64,000 bases of DNA from Shewanella sp. KT0246. GTDB lineage: Bacteria; Pseudomonadota; Gammaproteobacteria; Enterobacterales; Shewanellaceae. Below, in pieces: positions 1-8,383 of this stretch. Made by a program: the position numbers and the translations under genes. The stretch is from assembly GCF_019654955.1 (NCBI RefSeq), contig NZ_BPEV01000014.1, positions 54,512-118,511 on the forward strand, given 5' to 3'. The notes under the pieces are model-generated. The model searched no databases and had not been told where the DNA came from. It worked only from the letters and a program-made list of their open reading frames with translations. Every line of letters starts with the position of its first letter. Within the stretch, counting starts at the first letter, position 1.

Positions 1-257
1 GTAGAAAATATTGCATCTAGAGGTAAGCACTCATTAACTTCTCGGATGAAATATTTTCTATTCTTTTGATAATCTTTCATTTTTCTACCCGCTAATCTAG
101 CCATTTTGTTATCGGCTTCACTTGCTTTCCAACGGAAAAAAATAACTCTGTCTTCGGATGATGTAGTGACATGACATTTATAATCCTGCTTCTCGTTTGC
201 TTTAGCAACAGAATAAAACGGCATCAAACATAGGATGACTATAAATAATTTTTTCAT
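1..257 (-). CDS. TapY2-like type IV pilus accessory protein, 5' part only (runs off window)
   Basis: An open frame begins with ATG at 257 and stays open for 85 codons to the window edge, so the C-terminus is missing. The start codon shares one base with the pilE stop (TAATG), and AGAGGAG lies just upstream, which indicates translational coupling. The product begins with a signal peptide (MKKLFIVILCLMPFYSVAKA). A short mature part follows, with Cys28 and Cys78, FFRWK near residues 41-45, and a YFIREVNECLPL stretch. This pattern and the place directly after pilE resemble the small TapY2 family proteins found in this position in Shewanella and Aeromonas. The family call is from memory and unchecked; expression as the last gene of the pil operon is inferred. 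Confidence 0.55.
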   Translation of the reverse strand, partial: MKKLFIVILCLMPFYSVAKANEKQDYKCHVTTSSEDRVIFFRWKASEADNKMARLAGRKMKDYQKNRKYFIREVNECLPLDAIFS

Positions 258-652
258 TACCAACACTCCTCTGAAGGACCTTTTACACCGGCTGCTGTAA
301 GAGTAATTGTTGCACAAGTAGAATCTCTGGCCGCTTGAACACCTATTGCAGTAGCAGTAATTAAATAATCATTGGTACCAGCTGAGTCAACTGAATAGAA
401 CGCCGATTCAGTTACAAAAGGGTCTGCATTTAAGCCTAGTGAAGTCATATCTTCAGCAAAAGAGCGATTGTCAATATAGAACTGCTCTTGCAGGTTTGCG
501 ACTCGCATTACTGCTGCAACCCCTTCAGAACGAGCACTTTTTATCACAAAGTCTGTATAGCTAGGATAAGCAATGGAAGCTAATATACCTATAATCACAA
601 CGGCAATCATTACTTCAATTAACGTAAATCCATTTCGTTTCACTGTATTCAT
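257..652 (-). CDS. pilE: Type IV pilin, PilE-like minor pilin
   Basis: 131 aa prepilin. The N-terminus MNTVKRNGFTLIEVMIAVV has a short basic leader, the peptidase site G8/F9, and the Glu at mature position 5, followed by the hydrophobic pilin helix. Two cysteines near the C-terminus (STCATI and the penultimate EECW) fit the disulfide-bonded D-region of type IVa pilins. It is the fifth gene of the minor-pilin operon, 6 bp after pilY1. Minor pilins are exported through the inner membrane, cleaved by PilD, and prime pilus assembly with PilY1. No pilin assembly ATPase is visible here, so those genes must lie elsewhere. Confidence 0.88.
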   Translation of the reverse strand: MNTVKRNGFTLIEVMIAVVIIGILASIAYPSYTDFVIKSARSEGVAAVMRVANLQEQFYIDNRSFAEDMTSLGLNADPFVTESAFYSVDSAGTNDYLITATAIGVQAARDSTCATITLTAAGVKGPSEECW

Positions 653-658
653 TAAGCG

Positions 659-3600
659 CTACTCTTCAATATGATAATAAATTCTATTTGTGCTCAAACC
701 TGAGCCTAAAGTTGCAGTACCTTTACATTCACCATTCTCACATTCCCCTTTACCAACACCAATGATATACGCAATCGCTTCTTCACCTTCTTCCGGTGAT
801 GGGATAACAATTTGTGGTGTATCTGGAACACGCTCTCCAAGTTCATAGTAAAGTTCACTGTATGTTCTGGTACCTTTATGTAAACCTAAAACATATAACC
901 TGCCTTGCCCAGAAAAATCACAAACTCCTGCTCCTAAGTCAATCTCTTGATCTGATGGGGGAAGGAAAGAGGTAAAATAGACATTCCCATCAAATATTAA
1001 TGAAGATGATAAACTCTTTTCACCTGTTGAAACGAAATCATAGTACCAGCCTCTTTTCGTACCAAAGGAAATGTTCTCTGTTTCCGTAGTCGGAGAATCA
1101 GAAGTCACATCATATAAATCTGATAGGCCCAAACTAGCAGGAGCATCCGTTGCTGAGAAAGTTTTGGTCACAACATTTCTGTCTTGGAACACGTAGAACA
1201 TATCATTAGTTGTTTCACCTAAAGGATTAGTTCTGTTACCTGTTCCAATTGCTACTGCATCATAAGGAATATTTTGATAACTCAATACTCCACTTGTACT
1301 ATGAATATTATTAAACTGAGTCTGCGCTACTGTCGGCTCAGAGAAGAACATTCGATCATCAGGTGATGAACCACTACTTATAGATGCAAATTCAAAAATG
1401 CTCCAAGTCGATTTGTCTGCAGAAGGCATATCCATCCGCCAAACCTTACCACCAACATCAGAAGCATAAATTCTGTCGGTAATGCCATCATTATTACTAT
1501 CAAGAACAGCAACTTTAGTCGCCACACTGCTCATAGCCGTAGCGGTAAACGTTTTTATAATACTGTCATTAGGTCCTGTATCCGCATTAACGATATAAAT
1601 GGCTTCACCGTTACCATCACTGGACGCCATACCACCACCAAATATCAATACAGGACTATCCACACCAGGTACAAACGTAACGGTTGGTTCAGACCATGTT
1701 TGACCAAGGTCTTCAAAACCTGGTGTAGTAGAGTTGATAGACCATTTGAAGGAAGGTGAATCCGGATTTGTTATATCTAGTGCATAGTACGATGCTCCAC
1801 CTCTTCGCATCCCCATATATGCCCAAGCCTTATTAACTTTGCCGCTTGAGTTTGTTTCGGTATATGCTACCGGAGATAAATCCATACCATATATACTGTG
1901 AACACCAGTTTGTTGATTTTCTCTTAGTACAGGGATATTGCTCCAAAGTTCTTGCGGAATAAATGCCCATGTTTCTTGTACCGACCCTACTGAGAAATCA
2001 TCGCTTCCAGAGTCAGAATCTTTGAACATATGAACTAAACCTTGGTTTGTTCCCACTAATATTCGTACATCTAAATTTTCAGTGCCACTTTCATTGGGTT
2101 TATCACCGAAATTAATAGCAAGAGGCTTAGAATGAAGTGGATCGCCCATAATATCTTCACGAGCATCGGACGTAGAATTATTATTATTGTCATCATCGAC
2201 ATCGACACCATATAACCAGTCAAGATCCTCTTGTGAGTAACTACCAACAAAACTTGAACCGTCAATATCGATCAAACTACTTCCAGAAGTTGTTTTAATA
2301 TTTCGATTTTTTAAGGTGTCCCTTAAGTGTGGTAAAACTCCACCTGAATTGACTTTATTACCGTCAATATTGCCAGCACTACACGTATTCCAATAAGTAC
2401 AAGTTGTTGAGGCAATATTACCATCAGAATCAATCGCTGTTGTGGTACCACCAGGGCCTACTATTTCACCACTTGAATTAACTTTTAATTTCTTTAAATT
2501 ACCACTCCATCTTGGTCCGCCACCAGGGTAAAACATTGCAAAATAAGCAGAGTTAAAGGTCTCTGTTTTATCAAAGTTATTACTGGCAATACTCGGTGAA
2601 GTAAATGATGAATTAATTTCTAAAATATTATTTAAAATAGAACTGATTGCTGCTGATAAGCTCAACCCCGTTGATGCCTTAAAGTATCCTTCTGATACCC
2701 CATTAGCATCACGAGGGCTACCAGCTCTAAACGCAGCTTCTTCTAATAATTCAGCCGCAGCGTCAGCGCCATCAGAAAAACCGATGGTATAAAGTTTCAC
2801 TGTTTGCCTATTATCCACACCATTTGAATCCACTACACCTTTAACAACATCATTATTTGCCATATATGCTGCTAGTGCAGGTAGATAACTAGATTTAGAG
2901 TTACCAAACTCAAATACAGAATAATCAGCAGCTTCTTCAGCGGCACCTGTAAGCGAAGTAATTAAAGTATCAGCAGAGTGGTCTAGGGTAGGAGCACCAT
3001 CTGTAATATAGATAATATATGCTGTATCTGGACACTTTTTCAAAGGCGTAGTGTAATTTCCAGAACTAATGATACTAGGAGGGTCATTTGGAGTGTACCA
3101 ATCAAGTTTACTTTGTCCCTGGCCAGCACTATCTTTATTACCAAAGGTTACAGCTCCGCCACTAAAATATTGATGCGCTTCGTATAAGGTTTCACATAAT
3201 GGAGTATTCGTTTGTGGATCTAATGTATTAACAAGGGTTATTAAACTCGCTTGATTTACCGAGTCCATTTCTACAATATCAGAAACTATTCGGCCGCCAT
3301 CAGCATCGCCTTCATTAGGATAGTTAACATTAAAGATAGCTAACCCAGCATCAATTGGAATCGACATGTCTACTAATGCAGCTTCAAGCGCATCTTTGGC
3401 CACATCCATTCTAGAGCCAGTACCACCACTATTTTGCCCTTCATCAGTTGTCGTTACCCATTCGTACCAAACTAAATAGTGAGAGCTATATAGTGTAACA
3501 GGCACACCAGTACCAAAATCAGTGCCATTGTAACTTTCATCACGCGCGGCTGAATCAGCACCATCTGTATACATTAACTTAGTGTCAATTGGGTATCCAG

Positions 3601-4198
3601 CATCAAAATTGGTGTAAGTATTACCATGCTTTTCACGGCCAGGATTTGCAGCATCGTACTCTACAATATCTTGAAAGCAATCTACAATTTGACCTTGATT
3701 AAAGCCTTCATTTTCAGCTAAAGAAGTCCAAGAACCCGTATTACCAGTTGACTTAAACTCTCTTAAATAACCTGTGTATTTCCCTCTTTCTTCAAGGGCT
3801 TCAGCTGCTTTATTGCAATTATTGTTATCAGCATAAAACCGACGAGAGTCATTGGGGGAATCAGGTGTTGGTAAACTCGCACCATCATCAATACCGCCAG
3901 CATTCCAATAAATACCTTTATCGTTTATATAGCCAGAGTAACCGGCAAGATAATCATCAAACCCGCTAGCATAACTACATGCTCCTAAAGCTTTATTTTC
4001 TGCAGAGCAATAAGGACTTACAGACTCTTGATCTTCAGTTCCCATACTTCCTGAATTATCGAAAATAAAAAGTACTTGAGGCCTTTTGCCAGAACGAGCA
4101 CTAGAGTCAATTAAATATAATTCGGTATCATCAGCAAAGCTAAAGCTTGAGAAAACAATTAATGCTGAAATCACACCTGTGATAAATTTATAATACAT
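659..4198 (-). CDS. pilY1: PilY1-like type IV pilus tip/adhesin protein
   Basis: 1179 aa with an N-terminal signal peptide ending near SFA/DDTEL. The N-terminal half carries a von Willebrand A fold with a MIDAS-type DNSGSMG around residues 47-53 and a later YITDGAP strand. The C-terminal half is the PilY1 beta-propeller. It contains a calcium-loop type DSNNDGITD followed by VGGKVWRMDM. A low-complexity stretch DVDDDNNNNSTSD lies between the halves. PilY1 proteins act with minor pilins at the pilus tip in assembly, retraction control and surface sensing. Coupled within the pilV-W-X-Y1-E operon. The vWA sequence differs freely between species, so ligand or host range cannot be read from it. Confidence 0.9.
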   Translation of the reverse strand: MYYKFITGVISALIVFSSFSFADDTELYLIDSSARSGKRPQVLFIFDNSGSMGTEDQESVSPYCSAENKALGACSYASGFDDYLAGYSGYINDKGIYWNAGGIDDGASLPTPDSPNDSRRFYADNNNCNKAAEALEERGKYTGYLREFKSTGNTGSWTSLAENEGFNQGQIVDCFQDIVEYDAANPGREKHGNTYTNFDAGYPIDTKLMYTDGADSAARDESYNGTDFGTGVPVTLYSSHYLVWYEWVTTTDEGQNSGGTGSRMDVAKDALEAALVDMSIPIDAGLAIFNVNYPNEGDADGGRIVSDIVEMDSVNQASLITLVNTLDPQTNTPLCETLYEAHQYFSGGAVTFGNKDSAGQGQSKLDWYTPNDPPSIISSGNYTTPLKKCPDTAYIIYITDGAPTLDHSADTLITSLTGAAEEAADYSVFEFGNSKSSYLPALAAYMANNDVVKGVVDSNGVDNRQTVKLYTIGFSDGADAAAELLEEAAFRAGSPRDANGVSEGYFKASTGLSLSAAISSILNNILEINSSFTSPSIASNNFDKTETFNSAYFAMFYPGGGPRWSGNLKKLKVNSSGEIVGPGGTTTAIDSDGNIASTTCTYWNTCSAGNIDGNKVNSGGVLPHLRDTLKNRNIKTTSGSSLIDIDGSSFVGSYSQEDLDWLYGVDVDDDNNNNSTSDAREDIMGDPLHSKPLAINFGDKPNESGTENLDVRILVGTNQGLVHMFKDSDSGSDDFSVGSVQETWAFIPQELWSNIPVLRENQQTGVHSIYGMDLSPVAYTETNSSGKVNKAWAYMGMRRGGASYYALDITNPDSPSFKWSINSTTPGFEDLGQTWSEPTVTFVPGVDSPVLIFGGGMASSDGNGEAIYIVNADTGPNDSIIKTFTATAMSSVATKVAVLDSNNDGITDRIYASDVGGKVWRMDMPSADKSTWSIFEFASISSGSSPDDRMFFSEPTVAQTQFNNIHSTSGVLSYQNIPYDAVAIGTGNRTNPLGETTNDMFYVFQDRNVVTKTFSATDAPASLGLSDLYDVTSDSPTTETENISFGTKRGWYYDFVSTGEKSLSSSLIFDGNVYFTSFLPPSDQEIDLGAGVCDFSGQGRLYVLGLHKGTRTYSELYYELGERVPDTPQIVIPSPEEGEEAIAYIIGVGKGECENGECKGTATLGSGLSTNRIYYHIEE

Positions 4199-4201
4199 AT
4201 C

Positions 4202-4648
4202 TTAGTTTCCTGTTAGCACTTGCTGCTCTACGCCTGCAGAAACAGTCAGTGAACCTAAATTATTTCGCCCAAACCTCGCAGTGCTGGTTACTTCAGCACG
4301 TCTACAACTCACCAAATTTGCCCCCATGGCATTTGAGGTGCGTTGACAAGCGACGTCTCTTACACCCGCTTCTGGTAGTGGTGTAATCACTTGTGCGCTA
4401 TTAAACTCATTAGCATTAACAACTGCTGTCATATTCGCTAGAGAAGCACCAGAATTATTGGAAATAACTTGTTCCAAACCACCATTTGCAATGGCTTTAG
4501 CCTCAACTCTCTCAGAACCAGCACCAGCCATTCTTAATGATTGAGTTGAATTCACGGCCAAAGCGACCCCTATGACAGTCATAATGACCAGTATTATTAG
4601 TGAGGAAAAAAGCACAATTCCCTTTTGTTTTTTCATATTCTTAACCAT
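4202..4648 (-). CDS. pilX: PilX-like minor pilin
   Basis: 148 aa. Short basic leader, then KKQKGIVLFSSLIILVIMTVIGVAL, the PilX N-terminal pattern with a G/I cleavage site and no Glu at the usual +5 position, which is typical of GspK/PilX-class tip subunits. Start ATG 4648 overlaps the pilW stop by one base (TGATG). A second in-frame ATG four codons downstream (MKKQKG) is an equally plausible start. Two Cys (VACQRT, LVSCRR) sit in the C-terminal domain. Works with PilW, PilV and PilY1 in the initiation complex of the pilus. Confidence 0.85.
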   Translation of the reverse strand: MVKNMKKQKGIVLFSSLIILVIMTVIGVALAVNSTQSLRMAGAGSERVEAKAIANGGLEQVISNNSGASLANMTAVVNANEFNSAQVITPLPEAGVRDVACQRTSNAMGANLVSCRRAEVTSTARFGRNNLGSLTVSAGVEQQVLTGN

Positions 4649-5655
4649 CAGTTTCTAATTAATACTGGGTTTTCCAGTACTACCGTAGTCGCCATCACTT
4701 TTCTTCTAAAATTATCATTCGGCGCTGAAATAGGCTTGTCACCTAATTGATATTGAGTTTGATTGGTATAGGTAGAGTCTTCTTGTATAGCACGTACAAG
4801 GACATAAACTTTAATAGCCACTAATCGTTGAAATGACTCGTTATCCCACATTAAAGAGGTCACTAATGATGAAGGTATAAATCTATCTGGTGTACTATCG
4901 CCATCATTATCAAAACCAAATGAATATCTTATATTTTCGATACCCTGAACAAGTTGCTCATCATTTGTCATTCCCCCGTCTGTTAACGTTTTACGGCTTA
5001 AAATTGGAACTCCATTTTCAGTATCTATAAAATACACTCGATGTTGGTATTCCCAAACTCTTGAATTTAATAAGTCTTGAGATGGGTCTAAACCATTAAA
5101 GAAAACAGCTTGACTAGAAGTTGAAGAAACAAAAAAACTTGAACCATTGCCTACAGGGCTATCCGTACCATCACCATTGCCTGCATTTGGGCCAACAAAA
5201 CGTTTTATCTGTATTACATCTGTACCTGAAACAACACTTACGCCATTTAAGCAGGTTAAAGACTCACTGCTTATTCCACTTTCATATGCCCACAAACGCC
5301 TAAAGTGAGCAGGTTGATTATTCGGTAACGTTTCATTGTTTAAACCTGCACCTATACAATCATCAGCTGCTGCGACATTACTATCTAAAAGAGTATTAGT
5401 GCCTACAATGAATTCTGTGCCTGTCATATCGCCAAAAAAACCTAGTTGACTAATATCTCTCTCTAAAATTGCCAAAGCAATCCGACCATTTTCTTGCAGT
5501 TGATTAAATTGGCTTGTCGTCGTCACATTTGATGAAGACATGCTGAACATAGTGAATATCCCTGCTGACAGAAATAAACTGATGACTAAAGCAACCATTA
5601 ATTCAACAAGCGACATACCCGACTGCTTATTATTAATTTTATTTATAATTATCAT
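4648..5655 (-). CDS. pilW: PilW-like minor pilin
   Basis: 335 aa, the long minor pilin of the set. The leader NKQSGMSLVELMVALVISLFLSAG has the cleavage G followed by M, Glu at +5 and a hydrophobic helix. The globular domain contains an ENGRIALAILERDISQLGFFG segment characteristic of PilW proteins, just after the helix. The ATG at 5655 directly abuts the pilV stop (TAA ATG), and the stop overlaps pilX, so the three pilins are translationally coupled. Membrane-anchored before incorporation at the pilus tip. Confidence 0.88.
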   Translation of the reverse strand: MIIINKINNKQSGMSLVELMVALVISLFLSAGIFTMFSMSSSNVTTTSQFNQLQENGRIALAILERDISQLGFFGDMTGTEFIVGTNTLLDSNVAAADDCIGAGLNNETLPNNQPAHFRRLWAYESGISSESLTCLNGVSVVSGTDVIQIKRFVGPNAGNGDGTDSPVGNGSSFFVSSTSSQAVFFNGLDPSQDLLNSRVWEYQHRVYFIDTENGVPILSRKTLTDGGMTNDEQLVQGIENIRYSFGFDNDGDSTPDRFIPSSLVTSLMWDNESFQRLVAIKVYVLVRAIQEDSTYTNQTQYQLGDKPISAPNDNFRRKVMATTVVLENPVLIRN

Positions 5656-6183
5656 TTATATGATCACTGTTTCAATTGTGTAAATTCTTCGCTTATCGCT
5701 CTCGGTGCCACACGAGTTTTCATCTCCAGAATCGCTTGTACTTCTAATGCCTTCCCAAGACAAGATGACTGTCACGGTATCGCCATTTTGCTGTATACAC
5801 CCTGTAGCTGTACTCAGTCCACCAACATTTTTAGTACCAACCGTTTCAGAGGCACCAGTAAACGAGGACTGCCATTCAAATATGTCCCAATTAGTCATTT
5901 CAGCAGTTGAACATATAGCCGCACCTTCGCAATTTTTACTGACAGCTGTTGGATTACCTGAATATGGAGAACCGTTAACATAGTTGGCTAACTGAGTAGG
6001 GTTTAAACGCATCCGATTGATAATATCATTGGCATAATAAGAAGCCTGAGTCTGTTGAAAAGACTCAAAACTGCCTCGCTTAGCAACGATATGAAGATTA
6101 AAAATCCCTATCAACCCTACGGTTAAAATGACCAATGAAACCATCACTTCAATTAAGGAAAATCCATTCCTTTTAGCTGACAT
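5656..6183 (-). CDS. pilV: PilV-like minor pilin
   Basis: 175 aa starting MSAKRNGFSLIEVMVSLVILTVGLI: basic leader, G/F cleavage site, Glu at +5, hydrophobic helix. I chose the ATG at 6183 because GGAGGT lies 9-10 bases upstream; an in-frame GTG at 6210 would add nine residues but lies before that ribosome site. First gene of the minor-pilin operon. In many relatives a fimT gene precedes pilV; here ispH and its terminator come directly before, so fimT is absent or elsewhere. C-terminal cysteines probably form disulfides in the periplasm. Confidence 0.86.
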   Translation of the reverse strand: MSAKRNGFSLIEVMVSLVILTVGLIGIFNLHIVAKRGSFESFQQTQASYYANDIINRMRLNPTQLANYVNGSPYSGNPTAVSKNCEGAAICSTAEMTNWDIFEWQSSFTGASETVGTKNVGGLSTATGCIQQNGDTVTVILSWEGIRSTSDSGDENSCGTESDKRRIYTIETVII

Positions 6184-6400
6184 GAGTGTCAAACCTCCAT
6201 CAATTGCCACATTTTTGACATAGCAATCTAATATAATTTGTTTAAAATCCTTAGCTTATACACAAAGTACTATATTGACTATAATTAGTCGAGCAAGATG
6301 TAGCTAAAAGGTTACTTATTGTATATTAAATATTAGCTAAAGATTAATTTTCCCGATCTATTAAGTATAGCTCAATAAATAGCCCTGTAGCTGCAGGCAT

Positions 6401-6433
6401 AAAAAAACCGTAAGCCTAATAGGTTTACGGTTT
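6401..6433 (-). terminator. Rho-independent terminator after ispH
   Basis: Hairpin AACCGTAA.CCT / AGG.TTACGGTT followed on the minus strand by seven T. It ends the lspA-fkpB-ispH transcript. The remaining stretch to pilV (6184-6400) must hold the pil promoter, but I could not recognise a convincing -35/-10 pair. Confidence 0.85.
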
Positions 6434-6469
6434 TAATCTAGTCAGTTGTATGGGCTAACTATTAAGTTA

Positions 6470-7429
6470 CTACCTTAATTCTGCTGGGACAGCGAAGACA
6501 GTATCTTCTTTTCGCCCTTCTACTTCAGTTATTACTGAAGGCTCAAATTTAGCGATAGCATCGACAACTTGTTGCACCAAAACTTCAGGTGCTGAAGCTC
6601 CTGCGGTCACAGCAACTTTTGCGACCCCGTCAAACCATGTATCTTCGACATCTGCAGCAGTATCAACAAGGTAAGCTTTAGTACCTGTTTTTTCTGCTAA
6701 CTCTCGTAATCGGTTTGAGTTAGAACTGTTTTTAGACCCAACAACAATAAACAAGTCTGCGTCAGAAGACATAGTTCTTACAGCATCTTGACGGTTTTGT
6801 GTTGCGTAACAAATATCATCTTTACGTGGCCCCTCAATAGACGGGAACTTAGCCTTTAATGCTTCAATAATATCTAACGTGTCATCAACAGATAATGTCG
6901 TCTGAGTAACAAAGCATAAGTTTTCAGGGTTGTTAACTTCTAGTTTAGCGACACTTTCTGGCGACTCCACTAAATAAACCCCACCTTCCGCATTGTCATA
7001 TTGGCCCATCGTCCCTTCAACTTCCGGATGCCCTTCATGACCAATCAGAATACATTCGATTCCCTTTCTGCTTGCTCGAGTGACTTGTAAGTGTACTTTT
7101 GTCACTAAAGGACAAGTTGCATCAAAAACCTTTAAACCACGGTCTTTCGCTTCTTTACGCACAGCCTGAGACACACCATGAGCGCTAAATATTACAATAC
7201 TATCGTCAGGGACTTGCTCAAGCTCATCGACAAAAATAGCGCCGCGATCTTTTAAGTTTTCAACTACATATCGGTTATGTACAACCTCATGACGCACATA
7301 TATTGGCGGTTCAAATAACTCTAAAGCCCGCTCAACAATGCTAATTGCACGGTCAACGCCCGCACAAAAACCTCTTGGGTTAGCAAGTAAAATATTAAGT
7401 TCTGGAGACGTCGGATCAACTTTAAGCAT
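6470..7429 (-). CDS. ispH: 4-hydroxy-3-methylbut-2-enyl diphosphate reductase
   Basis: 319 aa. Last enzyme of the MEP isoprenoid pathway, a cytosolic [4Fe-4S] protein making IPP and DMAPP. The three cluster cysteines are in [13 protein letters not shown] (Cys22), DATCPLV and [10 protein letters not shown], and the SNSNRL substrate motif is present. The N-terminus is about ten residues longer than in E. coli, but there is no later Met before the first cluster Cys. The start follows the fkpB stop by one base, so it is coupled to fkpB, the usual lspA-fkpB-ispH order. Confidence 0.97.
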   Translation of the reverse strand: MLKVDPTSPELNILLANPRGFCAGVDRAISIVERALELFEPPIYVRHEVVHNRYVVENLKDRGAIFVDELEQVPDDSIVIFSAHGVSQAVRKEAKDRGLKVFDATCPLVTKVHLQVTRASRKGIECILIGHEGHPEVEGTMGQYDNAEGGVYLVESPESVAKLEVNNPENLCFVTQTTLSVDDTLDIIEALKAKFPSIEGPRKDDICYATQNRQDAVRTMSSDADLFIVVGSKNSSNSNRLRELAEKTGTKAYLVDTAADVEDTWFDGVAKVAVTAGASAPEVLVQQVVDAIAKFEPSVITEVEGRKEDTVFAVPAELR

Positions 7430-7430
7430 C

Positions 7431-7865
7431 TTAAAGCACCTCTACCACATCGAGTTCGAAAGTGACTTTCTGGCCTGCTAATGGATGATTTAAATCAACA
7501 GTAATTGAATCACCAGCTATTTCTCGCACCATACCAGGTATTTCGCTACCGCCAGGGCCGCCAAAACTAACAATTACTCCCGGCTCAAGTTCCATATCTG
7601 CAGGAAAACGACTTCTATCCATGTGATGAATCGCATCTGGATTTGATTCACCGAACGCATCTGCAGGTTCCAAAGTAAAATTGTGTTTATCACCAAGTTG
7701 TAATGCAATAATCTCGGCTTCAAATGCAGGGCTTAAGCTACCATCACCGACGTTAAACCTTGCTGGTTTGCCAGATGACTTAGTGCTATCAGCAGTAGAA
7801 CCATCTTCAAGAATAATATTCATATGACATAGAATTGAACGAGATGAAGCTTGTTGTTCTGACAA
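7431..7865 (-). CDS. fkpB: FKBP-type peptidyl-prolyl isomerase FkpB (SlpA)
   Basis: 144 aa SlyD-like FKBP without the metal-binding tail. The start is a TTG at 7865: GGGAG lies seven bases before it and the N-terminus [20 protein letters not shown] aligns with known FkpB starts, whereas the first ATG (Met15) would cut into the first strand. Motifs include [10 protein letters not shown] and the conserved NHPLAGQ near the C-terminus that marks the SlyD/FkpB group. Cytosolic chaperone and proline isomerase. Lies between lspA and ispH. Confidence 0.93.
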   Translation of the reverse strand: MSEQQASSRSILCHMNIILEDGSTADSTKSSGKPARFNVGDGSLSPAFEAEIIALQLGDKHNFTLEPADAFGESNPDAIHHMDRSRFPADMELEPGVIVSFGGPGGSEIPGMVREIAGDSITVDLNHPLAGQKVTFELDVVEVL

Positions 7866-7876
7866 AGTAATTCTCC

Positions 7877-8374
7877 CTAACTTTCTTTCGCTGGCTGTTC
7901 TGGCTTAAATGAATCCCAAATAATCAACACCGCACCAATAAAAATACCTGCGTCCGCAATATTAAACGCTGGGTAATGGCTAGTATTCCAATAGAAATCA
8001 ATAAAATCGACAACATAGCCATGCATTAAGCGATCAACTAAGTTACCAATAGCGCCACCAATGATCAGGGTATAGGCTAAATTGGTTCGCCAAAGCGAAG
8101 ATGATTGCTTACGTAACCAAACGGTCAGAAGTGTACTAAAGCCAATAGCAATAATAGTAAATAACCATCGTTGCCAGCCACCCGCTTCACTTAAAAAGCT
8201 AAAAGCAGCGCCGTAATTACGGACATAGGTAAAGTTGAAAAAAGGTAAAAGCTGTATGGATTCATACAGCTCGAAATTTAATAACACCCATTGCTTAGAT
8301 AGCTGATCAGCAAAAAATACTAATACAGCTACCCAATACCAACGAATGCCACTTTCTTTCCAAGTAAGAGGCAT
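7877..8374 (-). CDS. lspA: Lipoprotein signal peptidase (SPase II)
   Basis: 165 aa inner-membrane aspartic protease with four hydrophobic segments. The catalytic aspartates are in GNLVDRL and FNIADAG, the two hallmark motifs. It cleaves the signal peptide of diacylglyceryl prolipoproteins. One candidate substrate in this window is the exported M28 peptidase, which has a lipobox. Nine bases separate it from ileS, with which it is normally cotranscribed. Confidence 0.96.
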   Translation of the reverse strand: MPLTWKESGIRWYWVAVLVFFADQLSKQWVLLNFELYESIQLLPFFNFTYVRNYGAAFSFLSEAGGWQRWLFTIIAIGFSTLLTVWLRKQSSSLWRTNLAYTLIIGGAIGNLVDRLMHGYVVDFIDFYWNTSHYPAFNIADAGIFIGAVLIIWDSFKPEQPAKES

Positions 8375-8383
8375 TATTAGTCC

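Noticed and set aside
2071..2265. 64-codon frame inside pilY1
   Set aside because: Off-frame reading of the Asn/Asp-rich linker; the runs of I and M come from repeated AAT/GAT codons.
6211..6300. Promoter for the minor-pilin operon
   Set aside because: Several AT-rich hexamers could be -10 boxes, but none has a matching -35 or a sigma-54 GG-N10-GC pattern.
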